Part shown: positions 24,977-33,867 of the stretch, one piece after another | Layout of the letters: each line of letters starts with the position of its first letter | Numbering within the stretch: the first letter of the stretch is position 1 | NCBI GenBank assembly: GCA_002840565.1 | Contig: PHBK01000024.1 | Location: 45,876-109,875 of the forward strand | Length of the DNA: 64,000 bases | Direction: 5' to 3' | Origin: Deltaproteobacteria bacterium HGW-Deltaproteobacteria-12 | GTDB taxonomy: Bacteria; Desulfobacterota; Syntrophia; Syntrophales; Smithellaceae | Program-made: the position numbers and the translations under genes | The notes under the pieces: generated by a model | Database searches by the model: none | What the model was told of the DNA's origin: nothing | Seen by the model: only the letters and a program-made list of their open reading frames with translations

Positions 24977-25939
24977 ATGAATATTTATTCAAGAATTCCC
25001 TTCCGGTTGCTTCTTGCCGCCGTTTTTCTATTTCTTCTTGCCGGTAACTCTTTTGCCGCCGCGGAAAGAGGCAAAGGCATTGCGAAAAGCATACTGCCCC
25101 GGGAATTGAAAAACATTACCATCAGTAAAGATTTCCTGGATTCCAAAGAAAAAGAAGCGGCCGTCATTCAGGCGATGGAAGGAACTGTTGTGGTGGAAAG
25201 GCCGGAGGCAAAGCAGGCTTACTTCGCCGCGAAGGGTGATAAGCTTTTTGCAAAGGATGTTATTTACACTCTCAAGAAATCACGCTGCAAATTCCAGCTC
25301 ATCACGGAAGATACGGTTTCTCAGGGTGAAAATACCCGCATCAGCATAAAAGAATTTCTGGATGACCGGGAAAACAGCTCCAAATCATCGCTCTTCGGCA
25401 TGATCAGGGGAATGGCTATTTTCACCACCGTTCATACCTCCCGTTACTTCCGACGGTCCCTGCAGGTCGAAACGCCGACGGCAGTCAGCGGTGTACGCGG
25501 CTCCAAATTCGGCCTGCAGGTCAAGGCTGCAACCGGCAAATCAACTGCGGCCTTACCATTGCTTCTCGCTGATAACTCCGCTAATAGTTTTATCTATTTA
25601 GCCGCAATCGAAAAAACGGATACTGTCACAGTCGTACACGGAATGGAAGGTAAGGTGGAGATTAAATCCACCAAAGATAATAATATTCAGTTTCTCAATC
25701 CCGGGGAAAGCATTGAGGCGACATTCAAAGGCCTGGGCAAAGTGTTTGAAACTCCGGCTAAAGCTATAGAACAATTTATGGGTTCGGTAGAAATTAAACT
25801 CGATAAAGTGGGCAAAGATCTGGATAAAAAAGGCAAAGTAGTGGAAAAAAAGATGGAAAAACAGATAAATGTCATCAATCGATTCGGAAAAAGCATCGAA
25901 GATTTGGAGAAGAAATTAGGCACTAAAAAGGAAGAATAA
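24977..25939 (+). CDS. Secreted FecR-domain protein
   Basis: 320 residues with a signal peptide (FRLLLAAVFLFLLAGNSFAAA). Residues about 55-180 form a FecR domain (KGDKLFAKDVIYTLKKSRCK, TRISIKEF, QVETPTAVSGVRGSKFGLQV), the beta-rich fold known from anti-sigma regulators but here used as a periplasmic domain without the regulator part. VVHGMEGKVEIKS and NPGESIEATF repeat the pattern. The C-terminal third is a Lys/Glu-rich coiled coil (KVGKDLDKKGKVVEKKMEKQ). It follows the patatin lipoprotein by 22 bases and is probably in the same operon. Confidence 0.85.
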   Translation: MNIYSRIPFRLLLAAVFLFLLAGNSFAAAERGKGIAKSILPRELKNITISKDFLDSKEKEAAVIQAMEGTVVVERPEAKQAYFAAKGDKLFAKDVIYTLKKSRCKFQLITEDTVSQGENTRISIKEFLDDRENSSKSSLFGMIRGMAIFTTVHTSRYFRRSLQVETPTAVSGVRGSKFGLQVKAATGKSTAALPLLLADNSANSFIYLAAIEKTDTVTVVHGMEGKVEIKSTKDNNIQFLNPGESIEATFKGLGKVFETPAKAIEQFMGSVEIKLDKVGKDLDKKGKVVEKKMEKQINVINRFGKSIEDLEKKLGTKKEE

Positions 25940-25951
25940 TCCGGCTAACTA

Positions 25952-26380
25952 TAATCCCAGATTACGCAATAGAGAAATAATTTACAAAAAAACAGTCTTT
26001 GCAAGGAACGAAGTGACAGCCTGCCCGGCGCATGAAACTGTGTCACAATAGGTGAAATTGTCATTTTATGTCCTCCGCTGGCGGAGGTGTCACGTAGTGA
26101 CGGAGGTGGACTAAGTAGTGCCAAGGTGTAACTTATGTATATTATGGCCACTTCAAAAATATCCACCCCCCTTACCCCCGCCAGCGGGGGATATTACGAT
26201 AGACTGCAATCAGCAGTTGTCAATTATGACACAGTCTCGAATGCCTGGGAAGCAATCTCATATAATCAATTACTTAGATTGCTTCGCGGAGCCTGCACTG
26301 AGCGTAGCGAATGTGCTCGCAAGGACAATGTTTATTATTCGTAGCTAATCCTTTATGCCCTATTGCGTAATCTGGGATTA
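25952..26380. mobile_element. 429-bp non-coding element with 21-bp terminal inverted repeats
   Basis: The ends are exact inverted copies: TAATCCCAGATTACGCAATA-G at 25952-25972 and its complement at 26360-26380. Inside are several smaller palindromes (CCTCCGCTGGCGGAGG, GTCACGTAGTGAC, CCCCCGCCAGCGGGGG at 26175-26190, and a GAAGCAATCT / AGATTGCTTC pair). No convincing gene is present. It fills the whole FecR-fabI gap. This could be a MITE-like element or a nest of REP-type sequences; no target-site duplication is evident. Confidence 0.55.
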
Positions 26381-26420
26381 AAACATTTATCGCTGAAAAC
26401 AACAGCAAACGGAGGGGAAA

Positions 26421-27230
26421 ATGAACCAGCCGCTGATGAAAAACAAAAAAGGCCTTATCCTGGGTGTTGCCAATCAAAGCAGTATTTCCTGGGGTGTTGC
26501 CCAGGTTCTGGCCCAAAACGGCGCCCAGCTGGCCTTCACCTATCAAAATGAAAAAACCGGCAAATATGTTATTCCCCTGTTTCAATCAGTCGGAAGCAAA
26601 TTTTATGAAATTCTGGATATTACCGACGACGGAAACATTCAGTCCGTTTTTGACAAGCTCCGGGAACATTGGCAGGGCGAGCTTGATTTTATCGTTCACG
26701 GCATCGCGGGCGGCCCCGGCAAAGGGGAACTGTCCAATGGTTACATCCAGACTACCCGCGAAGGGTTTGTCAATTCCATGCTGATCAGCGTATATTCGTT
26801 TACGGCGGTTTTAAGGGAGGCGGCGGGAATGATGAAAGGGCGCAACGCCGCGGCTTTGACCATGTCTTATTACGGCTCGGATAAGGTTGTGCCGCATTAT
26901 AACGTCATGGGTGTGGCCAAAGCCGCACTGGAATCCAGCGTTCGTTATCTGGCAGCCGACCTCGGCACGCAGGGCATTCGCGTCAACGCCATTTCTCCCG
27001 GCACAATTCGTACCAGAGCCGCAAGCGGCATCGGAGATTTTGAAAATCTGGCCCGCTTCACGGAATTAAATTCACCCATGCACCGCGGAGTAACACAGCA
27101 GGAAGTGGGGCAGGCAGCCCTGTTTCTTCTCAGTGATTTAGCCAGTGGAGTTACCGGCGAAATACTCTACATTGATGCCGGTTATCACATTATGGGATAT
27201 ACAATGAACTGCGTGGAACCGGAAAAATGA
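26421..27230 (+). CDS. fabI: Enoyl-[acyl-carrier-protein] reductase (NADH), FabI
   Basis: 269 residues, the usual FabI length. GLILGVANQSSISWGVAQVL is the FabI form of the NAD-binding loop. The catalytic pair is Tyr160-x6-Lys167 (HYNVMGVAKAAL) with an upstream Tyr150 (MSYYGSDKVVPH), the arrangement of enoyl reductases rather than generic SDRs. It performs the last reduction in each cycle of fatty acid elongation. ACGGAGGGG precedes the ATG. The next gene follows at 32 bases. Confidence 0.94.
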   Translation: MNQPLMKNKKGLILGVANQSSISWGVAQVLAQNGAQLAFTYQNEKTGKYVIPLFQSVGSKFYEILDITDDGNIQSVFDKLREHWQGELDFIVHGIAGGPGKGELSNGYIQTTREGFVNSMLISVYSFTAVLREAAGMMKGRNAAALTMSYYGSDKVVPHYNVMGVAKAALESSVRYLAADLGTQGIRVNAISPGTIRTRAASGIGDFENLARFTELNSPMHRGVTQQEVGQAALFLLSDLASGVTGEILYIDAGYHIMGYTMNCVEPEK

Positions 27231-27261
27231 AATCCAGAAAAAAAGTAAGAGAGGGAAAAAT

Positions 27262-27840
27262 ATGATATCGCGTATCGACCATGTTTCAATAGCGGTGAAA
27301 GATCAGGAAAGGGCTGAGCATTTTTTTCGTGACATTCTGGGAGCCGTTGCCGGCGCCGGGGCAGGCGATCCGTCATCCAAATTTTTCTGGCAGCTCTTTT
27401 CTCTGGGCGATCTGTCCCGGCTGGAGATCATTTCACCCACAGGAGAGGGAAGTTTTTTGGATGGTTTTCTGAACGACAGGGATGGAGGTGTCCATCATAT
27501 CACCCTTCAAACACCCGACATCCGCAGGGCGATGGCCCATCTTGAGGCGCAAGGCATTCCCTTCTTTGGCTACAACGAATATCCCGGAGGCGTATGGAAT
27601 GAAATCTTCATTCATCCCCGTCATGCTTTCGGTGTGCTGATCCAAATCGCGGAATTCGAAGCATCAGATTGGCTCTCTGAGAAGGTAAAATTTCCCCCGG
27701 AAACTAAATGGCAAGTCCAGAAAACAGAAACCGGAGCAATCCTCACATTTGCCCATCCCGGTGGAGGCAAGGTTTCGTTGAAAATGGATCGTGAAGAGTT
27801 AAAGAAACTGGCAGCGTCGCTGGAACAGGCTTCTGTGTAA
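27262..27840 (+). CDS. VOC (glyoxalase) family protein, methylmalonyl-CoA epimerase-like
   Basis: 192 residues; GAGAGGG precedes the ATG. The N-terminal ISRIDHVSIAVKDQERAEHF and VHHITLQTPDIRRAMAHLEA carry the two beta-alpha-beta modules and metal-ligand histidines of VOC enzymes, and FIHPRHAFGVLIQIAEF supplies the third and fourth ligands. The layout fits methylmalonyl-CoA epimerases, but an added tail of about 45 residues (KWQVQKTETGAILTFAHPGG) is unusual, so the exact substrate is open. Confidence 0.82.
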   Translation: MISRIDHVSIAVKDQERAEHFFRDILGAVAGAGAGDPSSKFFWQLFSLGDLSRLEIISPTGEGSFLDGFLNDRDGGVHHITLQTPDIRRAMAHLEAQGIPFFGYNEYPGGVWNEIFIHPRHAFGVLIQIAEFEASDWLSEKVKFPPETKWQVQKTETGAILTFAHPGGGKVSLKMDREELKKLAASLEQASV

Positions 27841-28038
27841 AAAAATTCTTTTTGTGCTGCACAACCAGCCAATCTCGATAAAGATGCAGGATTTTAAATG
27901 GTCTCCATGATGTTCTTTTCATCAATAATTGTGTTATGTAGAATAATGAAGGCAGAGGGTATATCTGTTTAACAGCAGAAGAATTTCATTTACATGATTA
28001 TCTAATAATTTTAACATATTCCAAAGAGGACATCTTTG

Positions 28039-28179
28039 ATGATACACGCTATGATTAAGGCTACTTCAAAAGTGATAAAAGAAATGCCTTGGTGGCAGAA
28101 GGAACCAGAATATTATCTTTCAATTTTGATACTGATGTGTATAATAACTTCTAGCGTACACATAGGAGGCAGGAAATGA
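28039..28179 (+). CDS. Possible 46-aa leader ORF coupled to vapB
   Basis: ATG at 28039 with AGAGGA upstream opens 46 codons: MIHAMIKATSKVIKEMPWWQ, then KEPEYYLSILILMCIITSSV, then HIGGRK. Its TGA overlaps the vapB ATG (ATGA). A hydrophobic segment near the C-terminus could cross the membrane. It could be a chance ORF: another frame of the same stretch (27944-28140) looks coding as well (TAEEFHLHDYLIILTYSKED, GYFKSDKRNALVAEGTRIL), interrupted by TAA, and may be a gene remnant. The 335-base gap 27841-28175 holds nothing else. Confidence 0.3.
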   Translation: MIHAMIKATSKVIKEMPWWQKEPEYYLSILILMCIITSSVHIGGRK

Positions 28180-28370
28180 GAACAAACGTAGTCATAAATG
28201 ATAATCTTATGGCATCAGCGCTGAAGGTTTCCGGCTTTAGAACGAAAAAAGATGCCATAGAAGAGGGATTGAAACTGCTGATCCAAATGAATAGCCACAA
28301 AGAAATCAAACAGTTTCGAGGAAAGCTGAAATGGTCCGGCAATCTCAACGAAATGAGGACGGACAAATGA
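28176..28370 (+). CDS. vapB: VapB-type antitoxin
   Basis: 64 residues: MRTNVVINDNLMASALKVSG then FRTKKDAIEEGLKLLIQMNS. This is the VapB ribbon-helix-helix of the type II TA family (DUF2191-like): strand TNVVIND, helix A, TKKDAIEEGL helix B. The C-terminal tail (QFRGKLKWSGNLNEMRTDK) is what wraps the toxin. AGGAGG stands before the ATG. It overlaps vapC by 4 bp. The antitoxin with its toxin represses the promoter. Confidence 0.92.
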   Translation: MRTNVVINDNLMASALKVSGFRTKKDAIEEGLKLLIQMNSHKEIKQFRGKLKWSGNLNEMRTDK

Positions 28371-28762
28371 TTCTCGTTGATTCTTCCGTCTGGATCGACT
28401 ACTTCAACGGTAATCAAACATCTCAAACGGACTGGCTCGACTCTTCACTTGGAAATACACCCATCGTAATCGGCAATCTTATCCTGACGGAAGTTCTCCA
28501 GGGGTTTCAGAATGAAAAGGATTTTAAGATAGCCAGGGATCTTCTTTTGAGAATTCCATTCATGTCAATGGGGGAAAAGACTTTAGCGATAGAGAGTGCT
28601 ATGAATTATAGGCTTTTGAAGAAGAAAGGTGTTACGGTAAGGAAAACAATAGACGTTATTATTGGAACATTCTGCATAAACAACGAGCTAACACTCTTAC
28701 ATTGCGACCGTGATTTTGATCCTATGGTCAAATATTTAGGTTTGAAAATAGTAAAAATATAA
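28367..28762 (+). CDS. vapC: VapC-type PIN-domain toxin
   Basis: 131 residues from MILVDSSVWIDYFNGNQ at 28367. PIN acidic residues: Asp5 (ILVDSSVW), Glu in LILTEVLQGF, Asp in RKTIDVIIGTFCI, and Asp in LLHCDRDFDPM. VapC toxins are ribonucleases that cut tRNA or rRNA loops. Complete and tightly coupled to vapB. A terminator follows. Confidence 0.93.
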   Translation: MILVDSSVWIDYFNGNQTSQTDWLDSSLGNTPIVIGNLILTEVLQGFQNEKDFKIARDLLLRIPFMSMGEKTLAIESAMNYRLLKKKGVTVRKTIDVIIGTFCINNELTLLHCDRDFDPMVKYLGLKIVKI

Positions 28763-28773
28763 CAACAGCAATA

Positions 28774-28804
28774 CACCCGATCGTTTTTCTCCGGGTGATT
28801 TTTT
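28774..28804 (+). terminator. Rho-independent terminator after vapBC
   Basis: CACCCG (28774-28779) pairs with CGGGTG (28792-28797) around a 12-base loop, followed by A and six T. It begins 12 bases after the vapC stop. Confidence 0.7.
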
Positions 28805-28829
28805 CGTTGCACCTTATTACCAGATAAAT

Positions 28830-29687
28830 TTATTTACTATAGTCGTAGAATCCCCGGCCTGATTTGCGTCCCAGATAACCGGCGTCAACATACTTTTTCA
28901 AAAGCGGGCAGGGGCGATATTTGGAATCGCCGAATCCTTTATGCAGAACATCCATAATGGCATAACAGGTGTCCAGGCCGATCAGGTCAGCCAGCGCCAG
29001 CGGCCCCATGGGATGGTTCATGCCGAGCATCATGATATCGTCGATGGCCTTGGGTGTTCCTACTCCTTCGAACAAAGCGTAAACCGCTTCATTAATCATG
29101 GGCATTAATATTCGATTGGAGATAAAACCGGGAAAATCATTGCATTCCACGGGAATCTTGCCGAACTGCTTGCTCAAGGCCTCCGTGGTATCATATGTTT
29201 CCTGGGAGGTGGCCAGTCCCCGGATGATTTCGACCAGCTTCATTACCGGTACGGGATTCATGAAGTGCATGCCGATGACCAGTTCGGGGCGGCGGGTGGC
29301 GCCGGCTATTTTCGTAATCGGAATCGAAGACGTATTGGTGGCCAGTATCACTCCCGGCGGACAGATTTCATCAAGTTTGCGGAATATATTCAGCTTCAGA
29401 TCTTCCTTCTCCACCGCGGCCTCCACCACGAAATCCGCGTCTTTCATATCTTCCAGATTCGTGCTTTTCCTGATCCGGCCCAGGATTTCCGCCTTCTGTT
29501 CAGCAGTCAGTTTATTTTTGGCAACCAATCTGTCCAGGTTTTTCGCAATCGTATCCAGACCCTTTTCCACAAATTGATCGGCGATGTCGTTGAGAATAAC
29601 ATTGAGCCCTCCGGGATAAGCCGCAACCAGCGCAATACCATTGCCCATCTGACCTGCACCGATAATGCCAAAAGTTTTTACAGCCAT
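28830..29687 (-). CDS. hbd: 3-hydroxybutyryl-CoA dehydrogenase
   Basis: 285 residues from [20 protein letters not shown] at 29687, with CGGAGG six bases upstream; the longer frame to 29726 is not needed. GxGxxG is GAGQMG at 9-14. Later marks: [13 protein letters not shown] (catalytic Ser region), [17 protein letters not shown] (catalytic His and Asn) and the dimerisation part ending [13 protein letters not shown]. It interconverts 3-hydroxybutyryl-CoA and acetoacetyl-CoA with NAD(P), a step of butyrate or fatty-acid oxidation in syntrophs. It is a single gene here. Confidence 0.95.
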   Translation of the reverse strand: MAVKTFGIIGAGQMGNGIALVAAYPGGLNVILNDIADQFVEKGLDTIAKNLDRLVAKNKLTAEQKAEILGRIRKSTNLEDMKDADFVVEAAVEKEDLKLNIFRKLDEICPPGVILATNTSSIPITKIAGATRRPELVIGMHFMNPVPVMKLVEIIRGLATSQETYDTTEALSKQFGKIPVECNDFPGFISNRILMPMINEAVYALFEGVGTPKAIDDIMMLGMNHPMGPLALADLIGLDTCYAIMDVLHKGFGDSKYRPCPLLKKYVDAGYLGRKSGRGFYDYSK

Positions 29688-29768
29688 GTTCATCCTCCGT
29701 TCTGTGGTATCAGTCACTAAAGGCAACTTTCCCCGGAGGCAAAGTTCCTTTAGTGCATTTAAATTTGA

Positions 29769-32700
29769 TTACTTTATTTCCGCATGATAGCTCTGCAATG
29801 ATTTTGCGCGGCCATGCCCCTGACGGAAAGCGGCAATTCCTTTAACCGCGGCCACCGCTGCGGCAGTGGTTGTAATATAAGGAATCTTGTACTTGATGGC
29901 GGCCTTGCGAATGTAGGAATCATCGTACTTGCTGAGACGACCAGCCGGTGTGTTAATCACCAGTTGAATCTCGCCGTTTTTGATTGCATCCACAATATTG
30001 GGACGCCCTTCATGCATCTTCAGAATTCGCTCCGAGGGAATACCGTGATCAGCGAGATATTTATTGGTGCCTTCGGAAGTTTTTATTTTGAATCCGATAT
30101 TAATAAAAGCCCTCGCGACTTCCAGCAAGCCGCCCTTATCCTTATCATCAACTGTGATGAGCACAGTGCCTTCCGCCGGCAGACTCTGCCCGGTTGCTTC
30201 CTGAGACTTGTAATAGGCCAGACCGAAAGAATCAGCCAAACCCAGCACTTCACCGGTGGATCGCATTTCCGGACCCAATATCGGATCGACTTCCTGGTAC
30301 ATATTGAAGGGGAAAACGGCTTCCTTGACCCCGAAATGGCTGAAAACTTTATTTTTTAATTTCAAGTCTTTGAGTTTCTTACCCAGCATGATTTGCGTGG
30401 CCAGCCGGGCCATAGAGATATTGCAGACCTTCGAAACCAGCGGCACGGTGCGCGAGGCGCGGGGATTGGCCTCCAGAATATAAACAACATCACCGGCGAT
30501 GGCGTACTGAATATTCATCAGGCCCACGACGCCGAATTCCACGGCAATCTTCCTGGTGTATTCATTAATCGTATCGATATGGCGCGCCGGAATACTGATG
30601 GGCGGAATCACGCAGGCGGAATCGCCGGAATGAACACCGGCCAGCTCGATATGTTCCATAACCGCCGGAACAAAAGCGTCAGTGCCGTCGGAAATCGCGT
30701 CGGCTTCGGCTTCAATGGCGTTTTCCAGAAACTTATCAATCAGGATCGGCCGGTCGGGAGTAACACCGACCGCGGCATTGACATAACGCCGGAGCATCTC
30801 CTCGTCATGCACAACTTCCATGCCTCGTCCACCCAGCACATACGAGGGACGCAGCATCAGCGGATAGCCGATTTTACCAGCAACTTGGAGCGCTTCCTCC
30901 AGATTAATGGCCATGCCGGATTTGGGCATGGGAATCCCCAGTTTGTCCATCATTTTACGGAAACGATCGCGGTCTTCAGCCAGGTCGATGGTTTCCGTTG
31001 AGGTGCCGATGATTTTTACACCCGCCCGGGCCAGATCCGCCGCGATGTTCAGCGGCGTCTGTCCGCCGAATTGGACAATTACGCCTTCGGGCTTTTCTTT
31101 TTCATAAATGCTTAAAACATCTTCCACCGTCAGAGGTTCGAAATAAAGCTTGTTTGATGTATCATAGTCGGTGGAAACGGTTTCGGGGTTGCAGTTGACC
31201 ATAATGGATTCGATGCCCTCATCGCGCAGGGCAAAGGCTGCATGTACGCAGCAGTAGTCGAACTCAATCCCCTGGCCGATCCGGTTGGGGCCGCCGCCCA
31301 GCACCATAATTTTGCGGTTGGCAGTGGTGCTGACCTTATCCTTCGCGTTATACGTTGAATAGTAATAAGCCGCGTTTTCCACACCGCTGACCGGCACTGC
31401 GTCCCAGCTCTCGGCCAGGCCGGCGGCAAGGCGCTGCCGGCGGATCTCTTCTTCTTTTTTGTCCAGAATCTGCGCCAGATAGCGGTCGGAAAAACCGTCC
31501 CTTTTTGCCGCAACCAGCAAATCATCCGGCAGAGCTTTGCCCTTGCAGGCGATAATCTTTTCTTCCAGCTGCACCAGTTCCTTCATTTGTTCGATGAACC
31601 ACTTTTTGATGTAGGTTCTGGCACAAAGGGCTTCCACAGTTGCCCCCTTGCGGAGGGCTTCATACATAATGAATTGGCGTTCGCTTGACGGTTCGCTCAG
31701 CATCTCCATCAGTTCGTCAAGCGATTTTGTATTAAAGTCTTTGACAAAGCCCAACCCGTAGCGCTTTTTCTCTAAAGACCGGATGGACTTCTGAAACGCC
31801 TCTTTATAAGTTTTGCCGATGCTCATGACTTCGCCGACGGCGCGCATCTGCGTGCCCAGCTTGTCAATGGCGCCCGGGAATTTTTCAAAATCCCAGCGGG
31901 CGAATTTGACAACGACATAATCTCCCGACGGTGTGTATTTTTCCAGAGAGCCGTCACGCCAGTAAGGGATTTCATCCATGGTAATGCCCGAGGCCAGGAT
32001 TGAAGAAATCAAAGCAATCGGAAAACCGGTTGCCTTGGAGGCCAGCGCCGAAGAACGCGAAGTGCGGGGATTTATCTCAATGACAACGACGCGGTCTGTT
32101 TTGGGATCATGGGCGAACTGGACGTTTGTTCCGCCGATGACCTGAATCGCTTCCACGATGTCGTAAGAATATTTTTGCAGACGCTTCTGCAGCTCTTCAG
32201 AAATCGTCAGCATCGGCGCGGTGCAGTAAGAATCGCCGGTATGCACGCCCATGGCATCAACATTTTCGATAAAGCAGACTGTGATCATCTGATTTTTAGC
32301 GTCGCGCACGACTTCCAGTTCCAGCTCCTCCCAGCCGATGACGGATTCTTCAATCAGAATCTGTCCGATCAGACTGGCGGAGATGCCCCGGCTGGCGATA
32401 AGCCGCAGCTCTTCGAGGTTATACACAATGCCGCCGCCCGTACCGCCCATGGTGTAGGCAGGCCTGACAACCACCGGATAGCCCATCTCGGCGGCGATTT
32501 TTTCGGCTTCTTCTACCGAGGTGGCGGGTGAACTTTGAGGCATTTCAATGCCCAGCTTTTTCATGGTTTCTTTAAAAGCGATTCTGTCCTCGCCGCGTTC
32601 AATGGCATCTACCTGCACGCCGATCACCTTCACATTATGCTTCTTTAAAACACCAAGCTTATGAAGTTCAGACGTCAGGTTCAGGCCGGTCTGACCGCCC

Positions 32701-32969
32701 AGATTGGGCAAAATAGCGTCCGGCTTTTCATTTTCTATGATTTCCGTCAGTGTTTGAGCGTTTAGCGGCTCGATGTAGGTAACATCAGCCATTCCCGGGT
32801 CCGTCATGATGGTCGCCGGATTGGAATTGACCAGTACGATCTCATAGCCGAGCTTGCGCAGCGCCTTGCAGGCCTGAGTTCCCGAATAATCAAATTCACA
32901 GGCCTGACCGATGACGATAGGCCCCGAACCAATAATTAAAACCTTTTTAATGTCTGTACGTTTCCCCAT
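29769..32969 (-). CDS. carB: Carbamoyl-phosphate synthase large subunit
   Basis: 1066 residues, the expected length. The duplicated plan is visible: N-terminal half (KVLIIGSGPIVIGQACEFDY, ATP-grasp with PAYTMGGTGGGIVYN), the oligomerisation helix region at about 400-550, the second ATP-grasp (KIMVLGGGPNRIGQGIEFDY, PSYVLGGRGMEVVHD) and an MGS-like allosteric C-terminus (INIGFKIKTSEGTNKYLADH). It makes carbamoyl phosphate from bicarbonate, glutamine-derived ammonia and two ATP for pyrimidines and arginine. No carA is adjacent in the window. Confidence 0.97.
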   Translation of the reverse strand: MGKRTDIKKVLIIGSGPIVIGQACEFDYSGTQACKALRKLGYEIVLVNSNPATIMTDPGMADVTYIEPLNAQTLTEIIENEKPDAILPNLGGQTGLNLTSELHKLGVLKKHNVKVIGVQVDAIERGEDRIAFKETMKKLGIEMPQSSPATSVEEAEKIAAEMGYPVVVRPAYTMGGTGGGIVYNLEELRLIASRGISASLIGQILIEESVIGWEELELEVVRDAKNQMITVCFIENVDAMGVHTGDSYCTAPMLTISEELQKRLQKYSYDIVEAIQVIGGTNVQFAHDPKTDRVVVIEINPRTSRSSALASKATGFPIALISSILASGITMDEIPYWRDGSLEKYTPSGDYVVVKFARWDFEKFPGAIDKLGTQMRAVGEVMSIGKTYKEAFQKSIRSLEKKRYGLGFVKDFNTKSLDELMEMLSEPSSERQFIMYEALRKGATVEALCARTYIKKWFIEQMKELVQLEEKIIACKGKALPDDLLVAAKRDGFSDRYLAQILDKKEEEIRRQRLAAGLAESWDAVPVSGVENAAYYYSTYNAKDKVSTTANRKIMVLGGGPNRIGQGIEFDYCCVHAAFALRDEGIESIMVNCNPETVSTDYDTSNKLYFEPLTVEDVLSIYEKEKPEGVIVQFGGQTPLNIAADLARAGVKIIGTSTETIDLAEDRDRFRKMMDKLGIPMPKSGMAINLEEALQVAGKIGYPLMLRPSYVLGGRGMEVVHDEEMLRRYVNAAVGVTPDRPILIDKFLENAIEAEADAISDGTDAFVPAVMEHIELAGVHSGDSACVIPPISIPARHIDTINEYTRKIAVEFGVVGLMNIQYAIAGDVVYILEANPRASRTVPLVSKVCNISMARLATQIMLGKKLKDLKLKNKVFSHFGVKEAVFPFNMYQEVDPILGPEMRSTGEVLGLADSFGLAYYKSQEATGQSLPAEGTVLITVDDKDKGGLLEVARAFINIGFKIKTSEGTNKYLADHGIPSERILKMHEGRPNIVDAIKNGEIQLVINTPAGRLSKYDDSYIRKAAIKYKIPYITTTAAAVAAVKGIAAFRQGHGRAKSLQSYHAEIK

Positions 32970-33023
32970 ATTTTGTACATCCTTCCGTATGTATTTATTA
33001 GTTTATCGCAATTACTCGGGTAG

Positions 33024-33068
33024 ATAGACTGAAGGCCATTTGCGCTTCTGTTTTTACCTTCAGTCTAT
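33024..33068. terminator. Hairpin between queF and carB
   Basis: ATAGACTGAAGG (33024-33035) and CCTTCAGTCTAT (33057-33068) form a perfect 12-bp stem around a 21-base loop. It starts 28 bases after the queF stop and ends about 55 bases before the carB start. No T-run follows on the minus strand, so it could act as an attenuating hairpin for carB instead. Confidence 0.5.
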
Positions 33069-33095
33069 TTAGCTTCAGCCTGTATACCTAAGCAG

Positions 33096-33500
33096 TTATT
33101 TTTTATATTCCGCATCAACTATAATGCCGATCCCGCCGCGTACGGCAAACTCCGCACTCACTTTGCACCAGCGCGGTTTCAGGGCCGCAACCAGATCGTC
33201 GAGGATCATGTTAGTCAAATGTTCATGGAAAACACCCTCGTTGCGGAAAGACCACAAATACAACTTCAGCGATTTCGATTCGACAATTCTCTTGCCCGGA
33301 ACATACTGTATTTTTATTTTTGCATAATCCGGCTGTCCGGTCATCGGGCAGACACAGGTGAATTCTTCCGTCTGCAATGTGACCGTATAGTTGCGACCCG
33401 GGTGGTGATTAGGGAAAGTCTCAAGTTTTTTAACAGGTTGAGTAGTTTTGCCCAACAGCGTTAAATCGGCAAGATCATTTTTCCTTGTGCCCTTAACCAT
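33096..33500 (-). CDS. queF: NADPH-dependent 7-cyano-7-deazaguanine reductase
   Basis: 134 residues from MVKGTRKNDLADLTLLGKTT at 33500 (GGAG upstream); an extension to 33527 is unlikely. Catalytic Cys in FTCVCPMTGQPDYAKIKIQY (Cys51), and VESKSLKLYL carries the substrate-binding Glu74-Ser75. It is the short, unimodular type. QueF reduces preQ0 to preQ1 in queuosine synthesis, the only nitrile reductase known. No preQ1 riboswitch was recognised upstream. Confidence 0.93.
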   Translation of the reverse strand: MVKGTRKNDLADLTLLGKTTQPVKKLETFPNHHPGRNYTVTLQTEEFTCVCPMTGQPDYAKIKIQYVPGKRIVESKSLKLYLWSFRNEGVFHEHLTNMILDDLVAALKPRWCKVSAEFAVRGGIGIIVDAEYKK

Positions 33501-33664
33501 AGTTTCGTCTCCGCAAAAATTGTCCATCTGCTTTACCGAAAGAACCGGATAATTTCAAGAACATTCATTAATTATTTATGCTTGCGGCGGAAAATGAAAA
33601 AAAACACCCTTCCGGAAGAGTTTTGTGTTAAATTACAGGCAAATCCCGCAAGGAGGGCAAAATC

Positions 33665-33847
33665 ATGGCTGATCCCAAAACAACCATCCCGGAAAATACA
33701 TGGAAATGCAGTAATTGCGGCAATACTTTAGTTGCCCAGCTACCGCCGGAGATTTGTCCCGTCTGCCGGCAGAAATGCGCTTTTCTTAATGTTACCTGCT
33801 ATGAACCGGACTGCGGTTTTACGGGAATGGATAAAAGACTGAAATAA
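33665..33847 (+). CDS. Rubredoxin-like zinc-ribbon protein
   Basis: 60 residues. CSNCG at 15-19 and CPVC at 32-35 form a rubredoxin-type pair of CxxC knuckles; NVTCYEPDCGFTGMDKRLK adds another Cys pair. AAGGAGGG is placed 8 bases before the ATG. Such mini proteins bind iron or zinc and are common beside redox genes in Deltaproteobacteria. The second knuckle sits closer than in true rubredoxin, so electron transfer is not sure. Confidence 0.8.
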   Translation: MADPKTTIPENTWKCSNCGNTLVAQLPPEICPVCRQKCAFLNVTCYEPDCGFTGMDKRLK

Positions 33848-33867
33848 ATCTGCGGAGGTCTTCATTC

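Noticed and set aside
30393..31001. 202-residue plus-strand frame inside carB and similar large frames inside typA (40673-41320) and lon (44448-45266)
   Set aside because: They are antisense shadows of highly conserved genes and have atypical composition.
33501..33560. Possible preQ1 riboswitch upstream of queF
   Set aside because: The region shows neither the stem nor the A-rich tail of a preQ1 class I aptamer, and it is short.
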